DNA from: Maribacter algarum (ex Zhang et al. 2020)
Lineage (GTDB): Bacteria > Bacteroidota > Bacteroidia > Flavobacteriales > Flavobacteriaceae
Length of the DNA: 64,000 bases
Direction: 5' to 3'
Assembly (NCBI RefSeq): GCF_005885635.1
Contig: NZ_VATY01000005.1
Coordinates: 248,001-312,000, forward strand
Below, in pieces: positions 8,617 through 20,134 of this stretch. The notes below the pieces were generated by a model. It was not told the origin of the DNA, ran no database searches, and saw nothing but the letters and a program-made list of their open reading frames with translations. The translations under genes and the position numbers were made by a program. Position 1 is the first letter of the stretch. Every line of letters starts with the position of its first letter.

Positions 8617-9780
8617 TTATCCAAAAAGTTTAGCGAATAAACCTTTTTTTCCACTAGCTGCTGTTGTACTTCCATTTAAGAAACTGCGGTAAGTTTCTAA
8701 TAATTTTGGAGCTGCAACTTGTGGTTCGAGTCCTGATACTTTTTCCAAAACATCATAGATTGCATTTTTGTGTACTTCTTCAACATTGTAGTTATACAAG
8801 GTGTACAGAAAGTTATATTGAAGAAAATAACACAATGAGAAATTATCTCCATCATTTACATATCGATTGACCGTAGCTTCCAATCTCTTGAAGTCATCTT
8901 GTAAAATTTGAACAGAACTTCTCCATTTTAAAGAAATAAAAGCATCGGCATGGTAAATATCTTTCATAAAGTCTTCTTTAGACTTTTCGCAAAGTTGGGT
9001 CATAAAGTTTGTACCCTTGTCAATGCGATGTTGAAAGTCTATCTGATTATTGAAAAGGTTATAAACATATTCCTGAAGTTTTGTACGCAAGGTTCCATGC
9101 ACATAGGGCATGTTTACTATTTTAAGAAGCGAGATTACAATAATATCCCATTGAAATGCATCCCATCTTTTTTCTTTAAAAAATGCGCTATAGTCCTTAT
9201 ATTCAGTTAATACAGTGCTGATTTGTTGCCAAACCTGGTCAATTTCTTCACCCGCTAGTGGTTGGGTATTTGTTTCCTTATAAAAATCTGCTTTATATTT
9301 TTCTACGAATTCATCATCATAATCATCCGCATAAACACAAATTTCTCGCAATACATCATAAACTTTGTAAGGCTGACACAAGGATATCGGAGCCTCGTAT
9401 TCAAACCAAAGGGTATCTTCTTTTAAATGAATTTGTGCGAGGGTCAGTGGATTGAAATTCACCTCTGCTATCTTGCGGTACAAAGCGACTTTATTTGTTG
9501 TATCAGTTGCTCTTAGGAAAGGAGCGTTCACTGAAAAGGTCGTTTCTGAAATATTAACCTGTATTTCTGCAGAGCCTTGACCACGAACCAAATTTATTTC
9601 GCTACTGGTATCTTTTCCTTTTAAAAGTTCTGGGTTAATATAGTTAATGGTTTCAATTAACGATGTTCTGTAGTTTTTGGCATCGTAAGCGTCCATGGCT
9701 TTATCCCAATGGGAAACTTCCGTACGGGGCTCATCAATACCTTGAATAGGTCTTTGAAATTTTGGTAATACGTTTTTCAT
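8617..9780 (-). CDS. uncharacterised protein, partner of the trypsin-like protease
   Basis: The protein has 387 residues, is cytoplasmic and has no membrane segment. The N-terminal third (about 25-165) has a helix-strand pattern resembling YbjN/Tir-chaperone-like domains. The remainder (about 170-365) is mostly helical and rich in Tyr/Phe/Asn. It ends in a Gly/Ala/Ser linker and the basic-hydrophobic tail KKGLFAKLFG. The gene directly precedes the trypsin-like protease gene (28 bp), so the two are very likely one transcript. The protein could be a substrate, adaptor or co-chaperone of the protease. No enzymatic motif is recognised. Confidence 0.6.
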   Translation of the reverse strand: MKNVLPKFQRPIQGIDEPRTEVSHWDKAMDAYDAKNYRTSLIETINYINPELLKGKDTSSEINLVRGQGSAEIQVNISETTFSVNAPFLRATDTTNKVALYRKIAEVNFNPLTLAQIHLKEDTLWFEYEAPISLCQPYKVYDVLREICVYADDYDDEFVEKYKADFYKETNTQPLAGEEIDQVWQQISTVLTEYKDYSAFFKEKRWDAFQWDIIVISLLKIVNMPYVHGTLRTKLQEYVYNLFNNQIDFQHRIDKGTNFMTQLCEKSKEDFMKDIYHADAFISLKWRSSVQILQDDFKRLEATVNRYVNDGDNFSLCYFLQYNFLYTLYNYNVEEVHKNAIYDVLEKVSGLEPQVAAPKLLETYRSFLNGSTTAASGKKGLFAKLFG

Positions 9781-10016
9781 TTGGTTGAATTTAAAAGGAG
9801 TGATTGAAATTGTTTATTTACAACGGGTAAACCATTAATTTATTTTTTGATTTTAAACTCCTGGATTAATGTCTATTGAACTTGACACAAATTTCAGTGG
9901 AAAAAGAGATTTCCTTTAACCTGATTTTGGTGAAATCTGTACCCCTGAAAAAAGGGAGAGCATCAAACATTAACTTTGTTTAACAAAATTTATAAAACTT
10001 TAAACAAAAATTAAGA

Positions 10017-10045
10017 TTACAGCGTTCAGCAATCGCATAGATTTG
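10017..10045 (+). promoter_or_regulatory. likely promoter of the fasciclin gene
   Basis: TTA (10017-10019), an 18-bp spacer and TAGATTTG (10038-10045) match TAnnTTTG exactly at -7 and two of three bases at -33. The box lies 23 bp before the ATG, giving a very short leader. Confidence 0.45.
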
Positions 10046-10068
10046 TCTGAATTTAAAAACAAACAGTT

Positions 10069-10587
10069 ATGAAAATGATTAAAATTACCTTAGTATCTGC
10101 CTTGATGTTATTCACGGCAAGTTCATTTGCACAGTCCGAAAACATTGTTGGTGTGGCCGCTGGAAACGATAATTTTTCGACCCTGGTTACGGCCGTAAAG
10201 ACGGCTGGTTTAGTAGAGACCTTGAGTTCTGAGGGTCCTTTCACAGTATTTGCACCAACTAACGATGCTTTTGCAAAGCTACCTGACGGCACAGTGTCAA
10301 GTTTGCTGCTGCCGACTAGCAAAGCTGATTTAACAGGCATATTGACCTATCACGTTGTTGCGGGAAAATTTGAGGCGGCCGCGGTAATCGACGCAATCAA
10401 TGCAAATAACGGTATGTTCAAAGTTAAAACGGTTCAAGGAGATGAAATCGGACTTTCTTTGAAGGATGGAAAAGTTGTACTAACAGATGCAAAAGGCGGA
10501 ATGTCAACGGTAATAATTGCAGATGTTGCTGCAAGCAATGGTGTTATTCATGCAATTGATTCAGTAGTAATGCCCTCTTCCAAGTAG
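10069..10587 (+). CDS. secreted fasciclin (FAS1) domain protein
   Basis: The protein has 172 residues: a Sec signal peptide ending A-S-S-F-A-Q (about residue 22), then one complete FAS1 domain. The two conserved blocks are present, FTVFAPTNDAFAKL (H1) and GVIHAIDSVVMP (H2), with the central TYHVV motif. FAS1 domains mediate adhesion or surface contacts, and single-domain exported versions are common in Bacteroidota. It is a monocistronic unit with a promoter just upstream and a terminator just downstream, divergent from the protease-partner gene. Confidence 0.93.
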   Translation: MKMIKITLVSALMLFTASSFAQSENIVGVAAGNDNFSTLVTAVKTAGLVETLSSEGPFTVFAPTNDAFAKLPDGTVSSLLLPTSKADLTGILTYHVVAGKFEAAAVIDAINANNGMFKVKTVQGDEIGLSLKDGKVVLTDAKGGMSTVIIADVAASNGVIHAIDSVVMPSSK

Positions 10588-10608
10588 AGATTAGTTCCCT
10601 AAAAAGAA

Positions 10609-10639
10609 AAACCGCTGTCTGATGAGATAGCGGTTTTTT
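10609..10639. terminator. intrinsic terminator after the fasciclin gene
   Basis: A 12-bp stem (10609-10620 with 10625-10636, one G-T pair) and GATG loop are followed by T6. The complementary strand also ends in a T-rich run, so it may serve the convergent gene too. Confidence 0.85.
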
Positions 10640-10657
10640 AATATGCAATAAATAATA

Positions 10658-11989
10658 TCAATCGGCAGATGTTCCACCAGTATTTTTGGACCTTCTTAAC
10701 TGACGCTGTATTTTTTTGATAGCCGATTCGATAGACTTTTCAGGTTCAATAATATTATACTCACCCCAAAAATCTGGATCAGCAAAACCTAAGGCCTCAT
10801 CATTTAGAATAATTGATGATTTCATTCTATCTCTGACCTTTGGTAGTTGACTGGTCATGTTTTTTTCCCAATCCGTTACCGCCATTTCACAGGCCATACT
10901 GTAGACGGAGTTAAATAACTTTTTATCCCAATTCACTTTAAATTCTAGCAATACGTTACTGTAGCCATAATACCATCTTCCATTTTTTTCACGATAATCG
11001 ACACGGTAGGCCACCTCACTTGGCCATACTTTGGCATTTCTAGGCTTTTTTCGAACGAATAACTTGGAGGCCTTTTCCTTATCCGTAATGTTTAGTGAAT
11101 AAATAGCGCTAGTAAGAATTTTGTTTTCGGCGTCAATATAAAGTTTACCCCTATACAACGGTTCAATAATATCTTCATGTTGTTTAAAATTCACAATGAA
11201 TATCAATTTATCATTAACTCGTGTAGAACGATCAAAACTGAAAGCGTAGTAATCCAATGTCTCTTCGGTGAAAATATATTCCGGATACTTCATTAAATCC
11301 ACAAATAGTGCGTTGAAAGGCCCACCTTGTAATTTTAAAGCAACCGTGTCTAACTTGCTGTAATCGGTACTTTTTCTGGCCTTATACAATTCCACAGCAT
11401 CTCTGCGGTCGGATGTATAAGGTGTTTTGTATATGTTGACTACTGCTTCAGAAAGCGATACATTTTTTCGCCTCTTCTTGATTGTCTCCCGATAAAACGC
11501 GGTCATTAAAGTTGGATCCTCGAAGTAATTCTGACCTTTTTTCTGTAGAGTTTCCTGTACCAACGTTTTTGCATCCTTAGGAATGCTCAAATCAACACCT
11601 GAAAGCTCCATTACAGAGATATCCATTAAGATTTCATTTTTTCCCTCAGAAAGATTTGAGAGTGGAATCATTCTGGTTTTGTAACCTAAAAAAGAAACTA
11701 CCACTTTGCCTGAATCAGCCCCTTCCGGAACTTTCAAGGTAAATTGACCTTCCGTATTGGTGATTGTACTTATATTGGATTCAGCAATCGATAGTGTGGC
11801 AAAAACTAGAGGTTTTTTGCTGTCGGAATCTAAAACTTCACCTTTGTATTGAGCGAAGGAAACAGTTTCTTCCTGATCTTGATAATAGGCGGAAGCGCTT
11901 TGTATTCCCGATACCCCTATGAACAAAGCTAACAATAGCATTGTTATAAAGGATTTTTTGGATAAACTTGATTTTTTTTGCATCGTCAT
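10658..11989 (-). CDS. carboxypeptidase-like regulatory domain protein
   Basis: The 443-residue exported protein has a signal peptide (about 1-34). It then has a CarboxypepD_reg-like beta-sandwich (about 48-130) with the usual pattern of a D-x-x-x-K-P-L turn, T-N-x-E-G-x-F and a V-S-F-L-G-Y-K strand. A long beta-rich C-terminal part contains many aromatic and charged residues and ends in a basic Arg/Lys tail. Such proteins in Bacteroidota are envelope or periplasmic proteins of unknown function, often outer-membrane associated. No peptidase residues are present. It stands alone on its strand and faces the fasciclin gene. Confidence 0.8.
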   Translation of the reverse strand: MTMQKKSSLSKKSFITMLLLALFIGVSGIQSASAYYQDQEETVSFAQYKGEVLDSDSKKPLVFATLSIAESNISTITNTEGQFTLKVPEGADSGKVVVSFLGYKTRMIPLSNLSEGKNEILMDISVMELSGVDLSIPKDAKTLVQETLQKKGQNYFEDPTLMTAFYRETIKKRRKNVSLSEAVVNIYKTPYTSDRRDAVELYKARKSTDYSKLDTVALKLQGGPFNALFVDLMKYPEYIFTEETLDYYAFSFDRSTRVNDKLIFIVNFKQHEDIIEPLYRGKLYIDAENKILTSAIYSLNITDKEKASKLFVRKKPRNAKVWPSEVAYRVDYREKNGRWYYGYSNVLLEFKVNWDKKLFNSVYSMACEMAVTDWEKNMTSQLPKVRDRMKSSIILNDEALGFADPDFWGEYNIIEPEKSIESAIKKIQRQLRRSKNTGGTSAD

Positions 11990-12085
11990 TCTATTTTTAT
12001 AGATGTAACAATTCTTACACGATAAGATACTGTTCTCTAAGTTACTAATTTGTGGTTATATAAATTGTTAAAATAAGTATTATTG

Positions 12086-12724
12086 TTAATAGCGAAGGGC
12101 TTTATATGATTTGCCTTGTTGCAAACTAAACTCATTTTTTTCCGTATTACTAAAGGTTGTAGGAAAGGATGTATATGGATATTCCCATGAACCTGATTTG
12201 GTTGCTACAAAATGCAAATGAGGAAAACCAGCGAGTCCCGTATTGCCACTATACCCTACCAATTGACCTTTTTTTAAATACGCCCCAACATTTACTGCTG
12301 CCCCATCATACGTTAGGTGCATGTATTGCAGGTAGGTACCATCGGCATGCTGCACTACTACCTTGTTATTCGGAAAACCTCCATCATACCCGGATTCTTC
12401 AATGAAAACAACTTCACCGGCTCTTGATGCTGTAATTGGTGTTCCGATCCTCATGATAAAGTCAATTGCAAACTGATCAGGTTCGCCTTCACTATGATAT
12501 GAACCAGAACAATGTGATAAGCTAATTGAATAGGTCTTTCCTACCGGATAGGGAAGAACATATTCCGAGCTTTCCCAGTTGTCATATGGAGTATTTTCGC
12601 AACTAACTGAATTTTGTTCTTCTACTATCTCTGTAGCCACCTTTGGAACTTCCTTTAAGCAGCTACAGTAAACCAGAAAAAGCAATAATGGTGCTCTCCT
12701 CAAAATCTTAATCTCGTTCTTCAT
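12086..12724 (-). CDS. M23 family metallopeptidase (LytM-like)
   Basis: The 212-residue exported protein, probably a lipoprotein, has a hydrophobic leader ending in Y-C-S-C near residues 19-22. The M23 zinc site is visible: His77 with Asp88 downstream in QFAIDF, His136 in YMHL, and His169/His171 in PHLHF. The His77-to-Asp spacing is longer than the classic HxxxD, as in several Bacteroidota members. M23 enzymes cut peptidoglycan cross-bridges, or activate amidases when degenerate. Since the ligands are present, activity is plausible. It has no tight operon partner. Confidence 0.85.
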   Translation of the reverse strand: MKNEIKILRRAPLLLFLVYCSCLKEVPKVATEIVEEQNSVSCENTPYDNWESSEYVLPYPVGKTYSISLSHCSGSYHSEGEPDQFAIDFIMRIGTPITASRAGEVVFIEESGYDGGFPNNKVVVQHADGTYLQYMHLTYDGAAVNVGAYLKKGQLVGYSGNTGLAGFPHLHFVATKSGSWEYPYTSFPTTFSNTEKNEFSLQQGKSYKALRY

Positions 12725-12840
12725 AAAATTACTTTTTTGGAATAGGTTTAAATCTATTATGTTCGACTAGCTTTAGTGTCTCTCCTTAAAAACATTTACA
12801 CATTTTTACGGTTATTTTTTAGGTTTTTTTAAAAGCAGTT

Positions 12841-13380
12841 TCATTGACTTTCAATTTTTTCAAATAGGAAATTTGTTTTCCAAACCCCAGACCATTTTGG
12901 CTTTTCCCCGTTAGGATATGTTTCGTCATACATCATAAGCGACAATTGGTTCTCGCTAAGACTATATGTATAGAATTGTTTTCCACCAGCGAAACCCGGC
13001 ACTTTCGCCAGATTGGCGGTTGTTACAAGTATAGAATCTGTTTGGGAATAGCTACCAGAATTAAAAACGATTGACCTAAAACCACTTTTTATTTCTTCAT
13101 CGGTTGGATTTGACAAATTATAGAACGGCTTTCGTTTTTCCTCCGTAGGGGACCATATGATAGAATAGCGCTCAGGCGTAATTAAAAATAATCCCAATTG
13201 AGGTTTCTTTAAATAAAATGTGGTGTCAACTGAAACCCAGCGAACTTCTGTGAGATTCCAAGACCCTTCTAAAGTGTTTTTAGTATGGCCTTTAGAACTA
13301 CATGAGTGAAAAAATAAAATCAAGGTGGTTAGTGAAAAAACTAATACCCATTTTGACGAAAAAATTTTTAATAGCTTCAT
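12841..13380 (-). CDS. lipocalin-like lipoprotein of unknown function
   Basis: The 179-residue protein has a lipoprotein signal (hydrophobic stretch then H-S-C-S at about residues 25-28). The body begins with an LEGSWNLTEV motif typical of the Bacteroidota lipocalin-like family and continues as alternating beta strands, ending with a Trp-Ser-Gly-Val-Trp strand. These are predicted small eight-stranded barrels, possibly ligand-binding, with no assigned function. It lies 62 bp beyond the start of the AraC-type regulator's stop region on the same strand, so it may or may not share a transcript with its neighbours. Confidence 0.7.
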   Translation of the reverse strand: MKLLKIFSSKWVLVFSLTTLILFFHSCSSKGHTKNTLEGSWNLTEVRWVSVDTTFYLKKPQLGLFLITPERYSIIWSPTEEKRKPFYNLSNPTDEEIKSGFRSIVFNSGSYSQTDSILVTTANLAKVPGFAGGKQFYTYSLSENQLSLMMYDETYPNGEKPKWSGVWKTNFLFEKIESQ

Positions 13381-13442
13381 GAAACTAATGTAAAGGAATG
13401 TGGGAAAGACGGTGTATCAGCTTACAAACCTTTACAGTTTTG

Positions 13443-14549
13443 TCAAGATGCTGCGACTTGTTTTACATATTCTGAGGGATTGTAATCAGTGAATTTTTTG
13501 AAGGCTTTGTAGAATGATGCTCTATTATTGAAACCAACATCATAGGCGATTTGAGTGGTGGTTAATCCATTCTTTTCGTTGTTCATTAACAGGTTCTTAG
13601 CATCTTTTATGCGATATCGATTTATAAAATCGAAAAACGAAAGATTAAAATGTTCATTTATAATTTGTGATGTATGATTTCTTGACAAGTTCATTAGTCG
13701 AGAAACATCATCAAGGCGCAGTTCATGGTTGAGATACGGTTTTTCACGCTGCATGATATCCAAAAGCTTTCCCTTCATTTCTAGTGATAGTGCTGGGGAT
13801 AGTCCAGTTTTTTGATACTTTATAAAAGGAATGATTTCTTTAAAGGATTTTCCCTCAAAGACTTGGGGTTGCACAAATCCGAAGAAAGAGAGCATTCCAA
13901 TAAAAAAGACGATAGCCATATCTACCAAATAGTCATACGATGCATCCATAAGCTGAAACCGTACTAAGAAAATATATAGGGCAAAGGCAAAGGTAAATCC
14001 GAAATAAGAGCCAACAAACCATCGTAGCCATCGATTTTCCCTAAAGCCCAGACGTCTATTATACCCAAATTTGAAGTAGGTATAAAAAGCGTAAAAGAAC
14101 ATTAATCCAATAACCAACCAAATGGCATACGATGGAAATATGGCATACTCCCAAGTTTTTCCCATACGGACTATGTTCAATTTATCATTAGCTCCTTTCA
14201 AATAGAAGGGTGCAAGTGAGACAGTTATTACCGAAGGTGGTATTAGAAAGAATACATCTGAAAGTTTGAACTTAGTCCCCGTTAGAATATTTCGAACGTA
14301 AATAAAAACTAGAGGACCATAAATTAGCCATAATGGGAAATGGGTAAGATCGATATGAATAAATTCCTCAGTATACAGCCAACCTGACCAACGCATACAG
14401 TTATTGAACATTTCAAAAGCAAACAACAAGGTATAGAGGGAAAGAATATAATTGGCAAACCGATTCCCCTTCTTTTTTACAAGGAAAAGAATTGAAAGAA
14501 GAACCCCAAGAAATACAAAAAATAGAAATAGAATAACAACCTTAGACAT
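13443..14549 (-). CDS. membrane-anchored AraC family transcriptional regulator
   Basis: The 368-residue protein has seven or so N-terminal membrane helices (about 1-235) followed by an AraC-type double helix-turn-helix (about 260-365). The HTH is recognisable by LDDVSRLMNLSRNHTSQIINEHF and the second-helix signature IAYDVGFNNRASFYKAFKKFT. This architecture is common in Flavobacteriaceae, where the membrane part presumably senses an envelope or membrane signal and the DNA-binding part acts locally. Target genes are unknown. Divergence and spacing do not tie it to a neighbour. Confidence 0.88.
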   Translation of the reverse strand: MSKVVILFLFFVFLGVLLSILFLVKKKGNRFANYILSLYTLLFAFEMFNNCMRWSGWLYTEEFIHIDLTHFPLWLIYGPLVFIYVRNILTGTKFKLSDVFFLIPPSVITVSLAPFYLKGANDKLNIVRMGKTWEYAIFPSYAIWLVIGLMFFYAFYTYFKFGYNRRLGFRENRWLRWFVGSYFGFTFAFALYIFLVRFQLMDASYDYLVDMAIVFFIGMLSFFGFVQPQVFEGKSFKEIIPFIKYQKTGLSPALSLEMKGKLLDIMQREKPYLNHELRLDDVSRLMNLSRNHTSQIINEHFNLSFFDFINRYRIKDAKNLLMNNEKNGLTTTQIAYDVGFNNRASFYKAFKKFTDYNPSEYVKQVAAS

Positions 14550-14630
14550 ATGATATCTTATTTATTTTAAAGATACCGTTTACTAATTTCCAAGTTGTCT
14601 CTTTATATAGGGATACATTATTTTCGGCAA

Positions 14631-15365
14631 TTAACCTTGATTCGTTTTTGAAGAATCAGAAACCAAGCGTTGAATCTCTGATAATTCCTCTGAGGTCAAA
14701 TCGCGCCATTTTCCTAAAGGCATATCCAATTTCACGTTCATAATACGAACACGTCTTAGTTTCTTTACACGATAGTCCAGAAACTCACACATGCGACGAA
14801 TTTGCCTATTCAAACCTTGTGTTAATATAATTTTGAATTGGTATTTACTGATTTCTTCAACTTCACATTTGCGTGTCACGGTATCAAGTATTGGAACGCC
14901 ATTTCTCATCTTTTTCAAAAAATCGGCCGTAATCGGTTTGTCCACCGTAACAATATATTCTTTTTCATGGCCATTTCGAGCCCGCAATATCTTGTTCACG
15001 ATGTCTCCATCATTGGTTAAAAAGATAAGTCCCTCACTTGGTTTATCTAATCTACCGATAGGGAAAATGCGTTTGGGGTAGTTGATAAAGTCTATGATGT
15101 TATCTTTTTCAACGCGTGTATCCGTTGTGCAAACAATGCCGATAGGTTTATTAAAGGCTAGGTAAACAGGCATTTCCTCAGATTTAGAGACGGGTTCTCC
15201 ATCTACACGAACATCGTCTCCTTCGACGATTTTAGTTCCCATTTCTGGGACTTTTCCATTGATGGTTACTCTACCTTGCTCAATTAACTTGTCTGCAGCC
15301 CTGCGCGAACAATAGCCTACTTCGCTGAGGTATTTATTGATTCGGGTTTGTTTGGGTTCGTTCAT
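14631..15365 (-). CDS. rluF: 23S rRNA pseudouridine synthase RluF
   Basis: The protein has 244 residues: an N-terminal S4 RNA-binding domain (about 5-60), then an RsuA/RluF-type pseudouridine synthase domain. The catalytic aspartate is Asp107 in [10 protein letters not shown]. The [14 protein letters not shown] motif near residue 200 is typical of RluF, which modifies U2604 of 23S rRNA. It starts three bases after the symporter stop, so it is apparently read from the lacZ-symporter mRNA, an odd coupling of rRNA modification with sugar use. Confidence 0.9.
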   Translation of the reverse strand: MNEPKQTRINKYLSEVGYCSRRAADKLIEQGRVTINGKVPEMGTKIVEGDDVRVDGEPVSKSEEMPVYLAFNKPIGIVCTTDTRVEKDNIIDFINYPKRIFPIGRLDKPSEGLIFLTNDGDIVNKILRARNGHEKEYIVTVDKPITADFLKKMRNGVPILDTVTRKCEVEEISKYQFKIILTQGLNRQIRRMCEFLDYRVKKLRRVRIMNVKLDMPLGKWRDLTSEELSEIQRLVSDSSKTNQG

Positions 15366-15368
15366 ATT

Positions 15369-16940
15369 CTACCACAACCAGATTAAGATGTAGGTGATAA
15401 CAACTACTAAAACTACAATATGATAGATGTAATTTTTGTACCAGGGCACATTTTCGAAACCGTCCATCAAAAGTTCTTTGCGATAAGTGAGTAGCTTCAT
15501 TTTTTCTGCATCGGGAGCCGGAGTCATTAAACTCACAACTACAAAAATAACGGTCGAAAGTAGAATCATCAATCCAACATTAATTGTGTAATGTAAATGC
15601 CACATATCGAATTGCTCTAAAACGAATAATCCTATTCCTGCTAGAGTTCCTAGTACTAATGTCCAAAATGCACCATCCCCATTTCCTCTTTTAAAGAAAA
15701 CACCCACTAGAAATATTACGGCTACTGGTGGTACGATTATGGAGAACATTTGTTGTAGGTAATCCCAAAGGCCTGTAAAGTTTTGAATTTGTGGAGCCCA
15801 AAGTGCCGCGATGACCATAAAGACTAATGTGCTAATCCGACCATATTTTACGATGTCTTTTTCAGTAACATCTTTTTTGACAGGTTTTATAAAATCAATT
15901 ACCAAAAGTGTAGAAGAGGAGTTTAAGGCGGAATCAACACTTGACATTATTGCCGAAATAACACCAGCCAAAACAAGGCCTATCAATCCGACCGGAAGTA
16001 CCTTAGTCACTAAGGTTGGAAAAACTTGGTCACCATTAGCTATGTCTGGGAATAAACTGATGGCCATTGCTCCTGGAATTACCATGATGAATAGCGGAAT
16101 AATTTTTAAAAACCCAGCAAAGATTACCCCCCATCGAGCTTGCTGTATATCTTTAGCACCCAAGACGCGCTGAAAGATATATTGGTTTGTTGACCAATAC
16201 CAAAAGCCCAAAAAGGGAACTCCCATTAGCAAACCTGGCCAAGGCAAACCTTCATCATCTAAAGGTTGTACTACGGAAAAGTGTCCTTCTGGAGCCGCAG
16301 CGACAACACGAGCCCAATCGTAATCTAACTTGCCGAAGAGAATCCATGTAATGATACTACACCCTACGATTAATATGACTGCTTGAATCGCATCGGTATA
16401 AACAACAGCTTTCAATCCACCACCAGCGGTATAAATACCAGCTATTACAGCCAAGACCAGCGAAGTTTGCCACATAACTAAATCTGGAAAAAACGTTTGT
16501 AATACCAAACTGCCTGCATATAAAGCTCCAGCAGTTTCTATCATTATGGTGCTGAAAATAGTAATGATAGAGAAAAACTTTTGTGACCTTCTATCAAATC
16601 GTAATTGTAAAAATTCAGGAATAGTTGTGATTTTACTTCTTAAATAAAGGGGAATAAAAATTAGTGCCGCTATGATTAGGGGAAGACCAGACATCCATTC
16701 ATAGACTGAATTTACGATTCCTGTGGTATATGCTGCACCCGCTAAACCTACGATTGTAGATCCTGAAATGTTCGATGCAAACAAAGATAACCCTATGATT
16801 CCCCAGCCGAAAGTCCTTCCTCCTAAAAAGAGGTCTTCACCAGTTTTAGTTTTTCTGGAAATCCAAAGTCCGATGAATAATACGATAAGGAAATAGGAGA
16901 TAACAATGCCAATATCAATGTTCGAGATGGTACTTTCCAT
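15369..16940 (-). CDS. sodium/solute symporter (SSS family, SGLT-like)
   Basis: The 523-residue inner-membrane protein has about 14 predicted helices. The family pattern is clear: FGWGIIGLSLFASNISGSTIVG in helix 1-2, the R-x-x-TIPEFL motif near residue 105, and the SGLT-like GGLKAVVYTDAIQ segment. SSS transporters of this type import hexoses or related sugars with sodium. It lies 18 bp after the beta-galactosidase gene, so the likely substrate is galactose, lactose or another beta-galactoside, which is inference. The cluster has no SusCD pair, so outer-membrane passage must be elsewhere or by porin. Confidence 0.88.
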   Translation of the reverse strand: MESTISNIDIGIVISYFLIVLFIGLWISRKTKTGEDLFLGGRTFGWGIIGLSLFASNISGSTIVGLAGAAYTTGIVNSVYEWMSGLPLIIAALIFIPLYLRSKITTIPEFLQLRFDRRSQKFFSIITIFSTIMIETAGALYAGSLVLQTFFPDLVMWQTSLVLAVIAGIYTAGGGLKAVVYTDAIQAVILIVGCSIITWILFGKLDYDWARVVAAAPEGHFSVVQPLDDEGLPWPGLLMGVPFLGFWYWSTNQYIFQRVLGAKDIQQARWGVIFAGFLKIIPLFIMVIPGAMAISLFPDIANGDQVFPTLVTKVLPVGLIGLVLAGVISAIMSSVDSALNSSSTLLVIDFIKPVKKDVTEKDIVKYGRISTLVFMVIAALWAPQIQNFTGLWDYLQQMFSIIVPPVAVIFLVGVFFKRGNGDGAFWTLVLGTLAGIGLFVLEQFDMWHLHYTINVGLMILLSTVIFVVVSLMTPAPDAEKMKLLTYRKELLMDGFENVPWYKNYIYHIVVLVVVITYILIWLW

Positions 16941-16958
16941 GGGGCTGTTTGTTTGAGT

Positions 16959-19973
<3,015 letters not shown>

Positions 19974-20002
19974 CTAAGTATGCTAATTTAAGATTTTAAT
20001 GA

Positions 20003-20134
20003 CTAGACTCTTCCCAATAGGTTTTTTTTAGCCCTTTTTTGTTTGTAATAGCCGACCACTACCAAGGAAAGTGGAAAAAAGAGAATTATTAAAATCCATT
20101 TAAGGAGATTTAAAATAAGTCTTATCGCAATCAT
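20003..20134 (-). CDS. 43-residue membrane protein coupled to the DUF3999 gene
   Basis: This short gene begins with an ATG (complement of 20132-20134) that overlaps the DUF3999 stop codon as ATGA, and ends at TAG (complement of 20003-20005). The product starts MIAIRLIL, has one strongly hydrophobic span (about residues 5-30) and a basic tail with KQKRAKKN, giving a clear N-out/C-in or signal-anchor topology. The coupling to DUF3999, an uninterrupted frame and a membrane-protein composition argue that it is real. It could be a small subunit of the DUF2339/DUF3999 complex. No homologue is recognised by eye. Confidence 0.62.
   Translation of the reverse strand: MIAIRLILNLLKWILIILFFPLSLVVVGYYKQKRAKKNLLGRV

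Noticed and set aside
9943-9956. CCCT-N6-AGGG inverted repeat
   Set aside because: The arms are only four bases and could easily arise by chance.
9971-9978. TAACTTTG box upstream of the fasciclin gene
   Set aside because: It matches the -7 consensus but no TTG-like -33 box lies 17-19 bp before it, and a better pair is nearer the gene.
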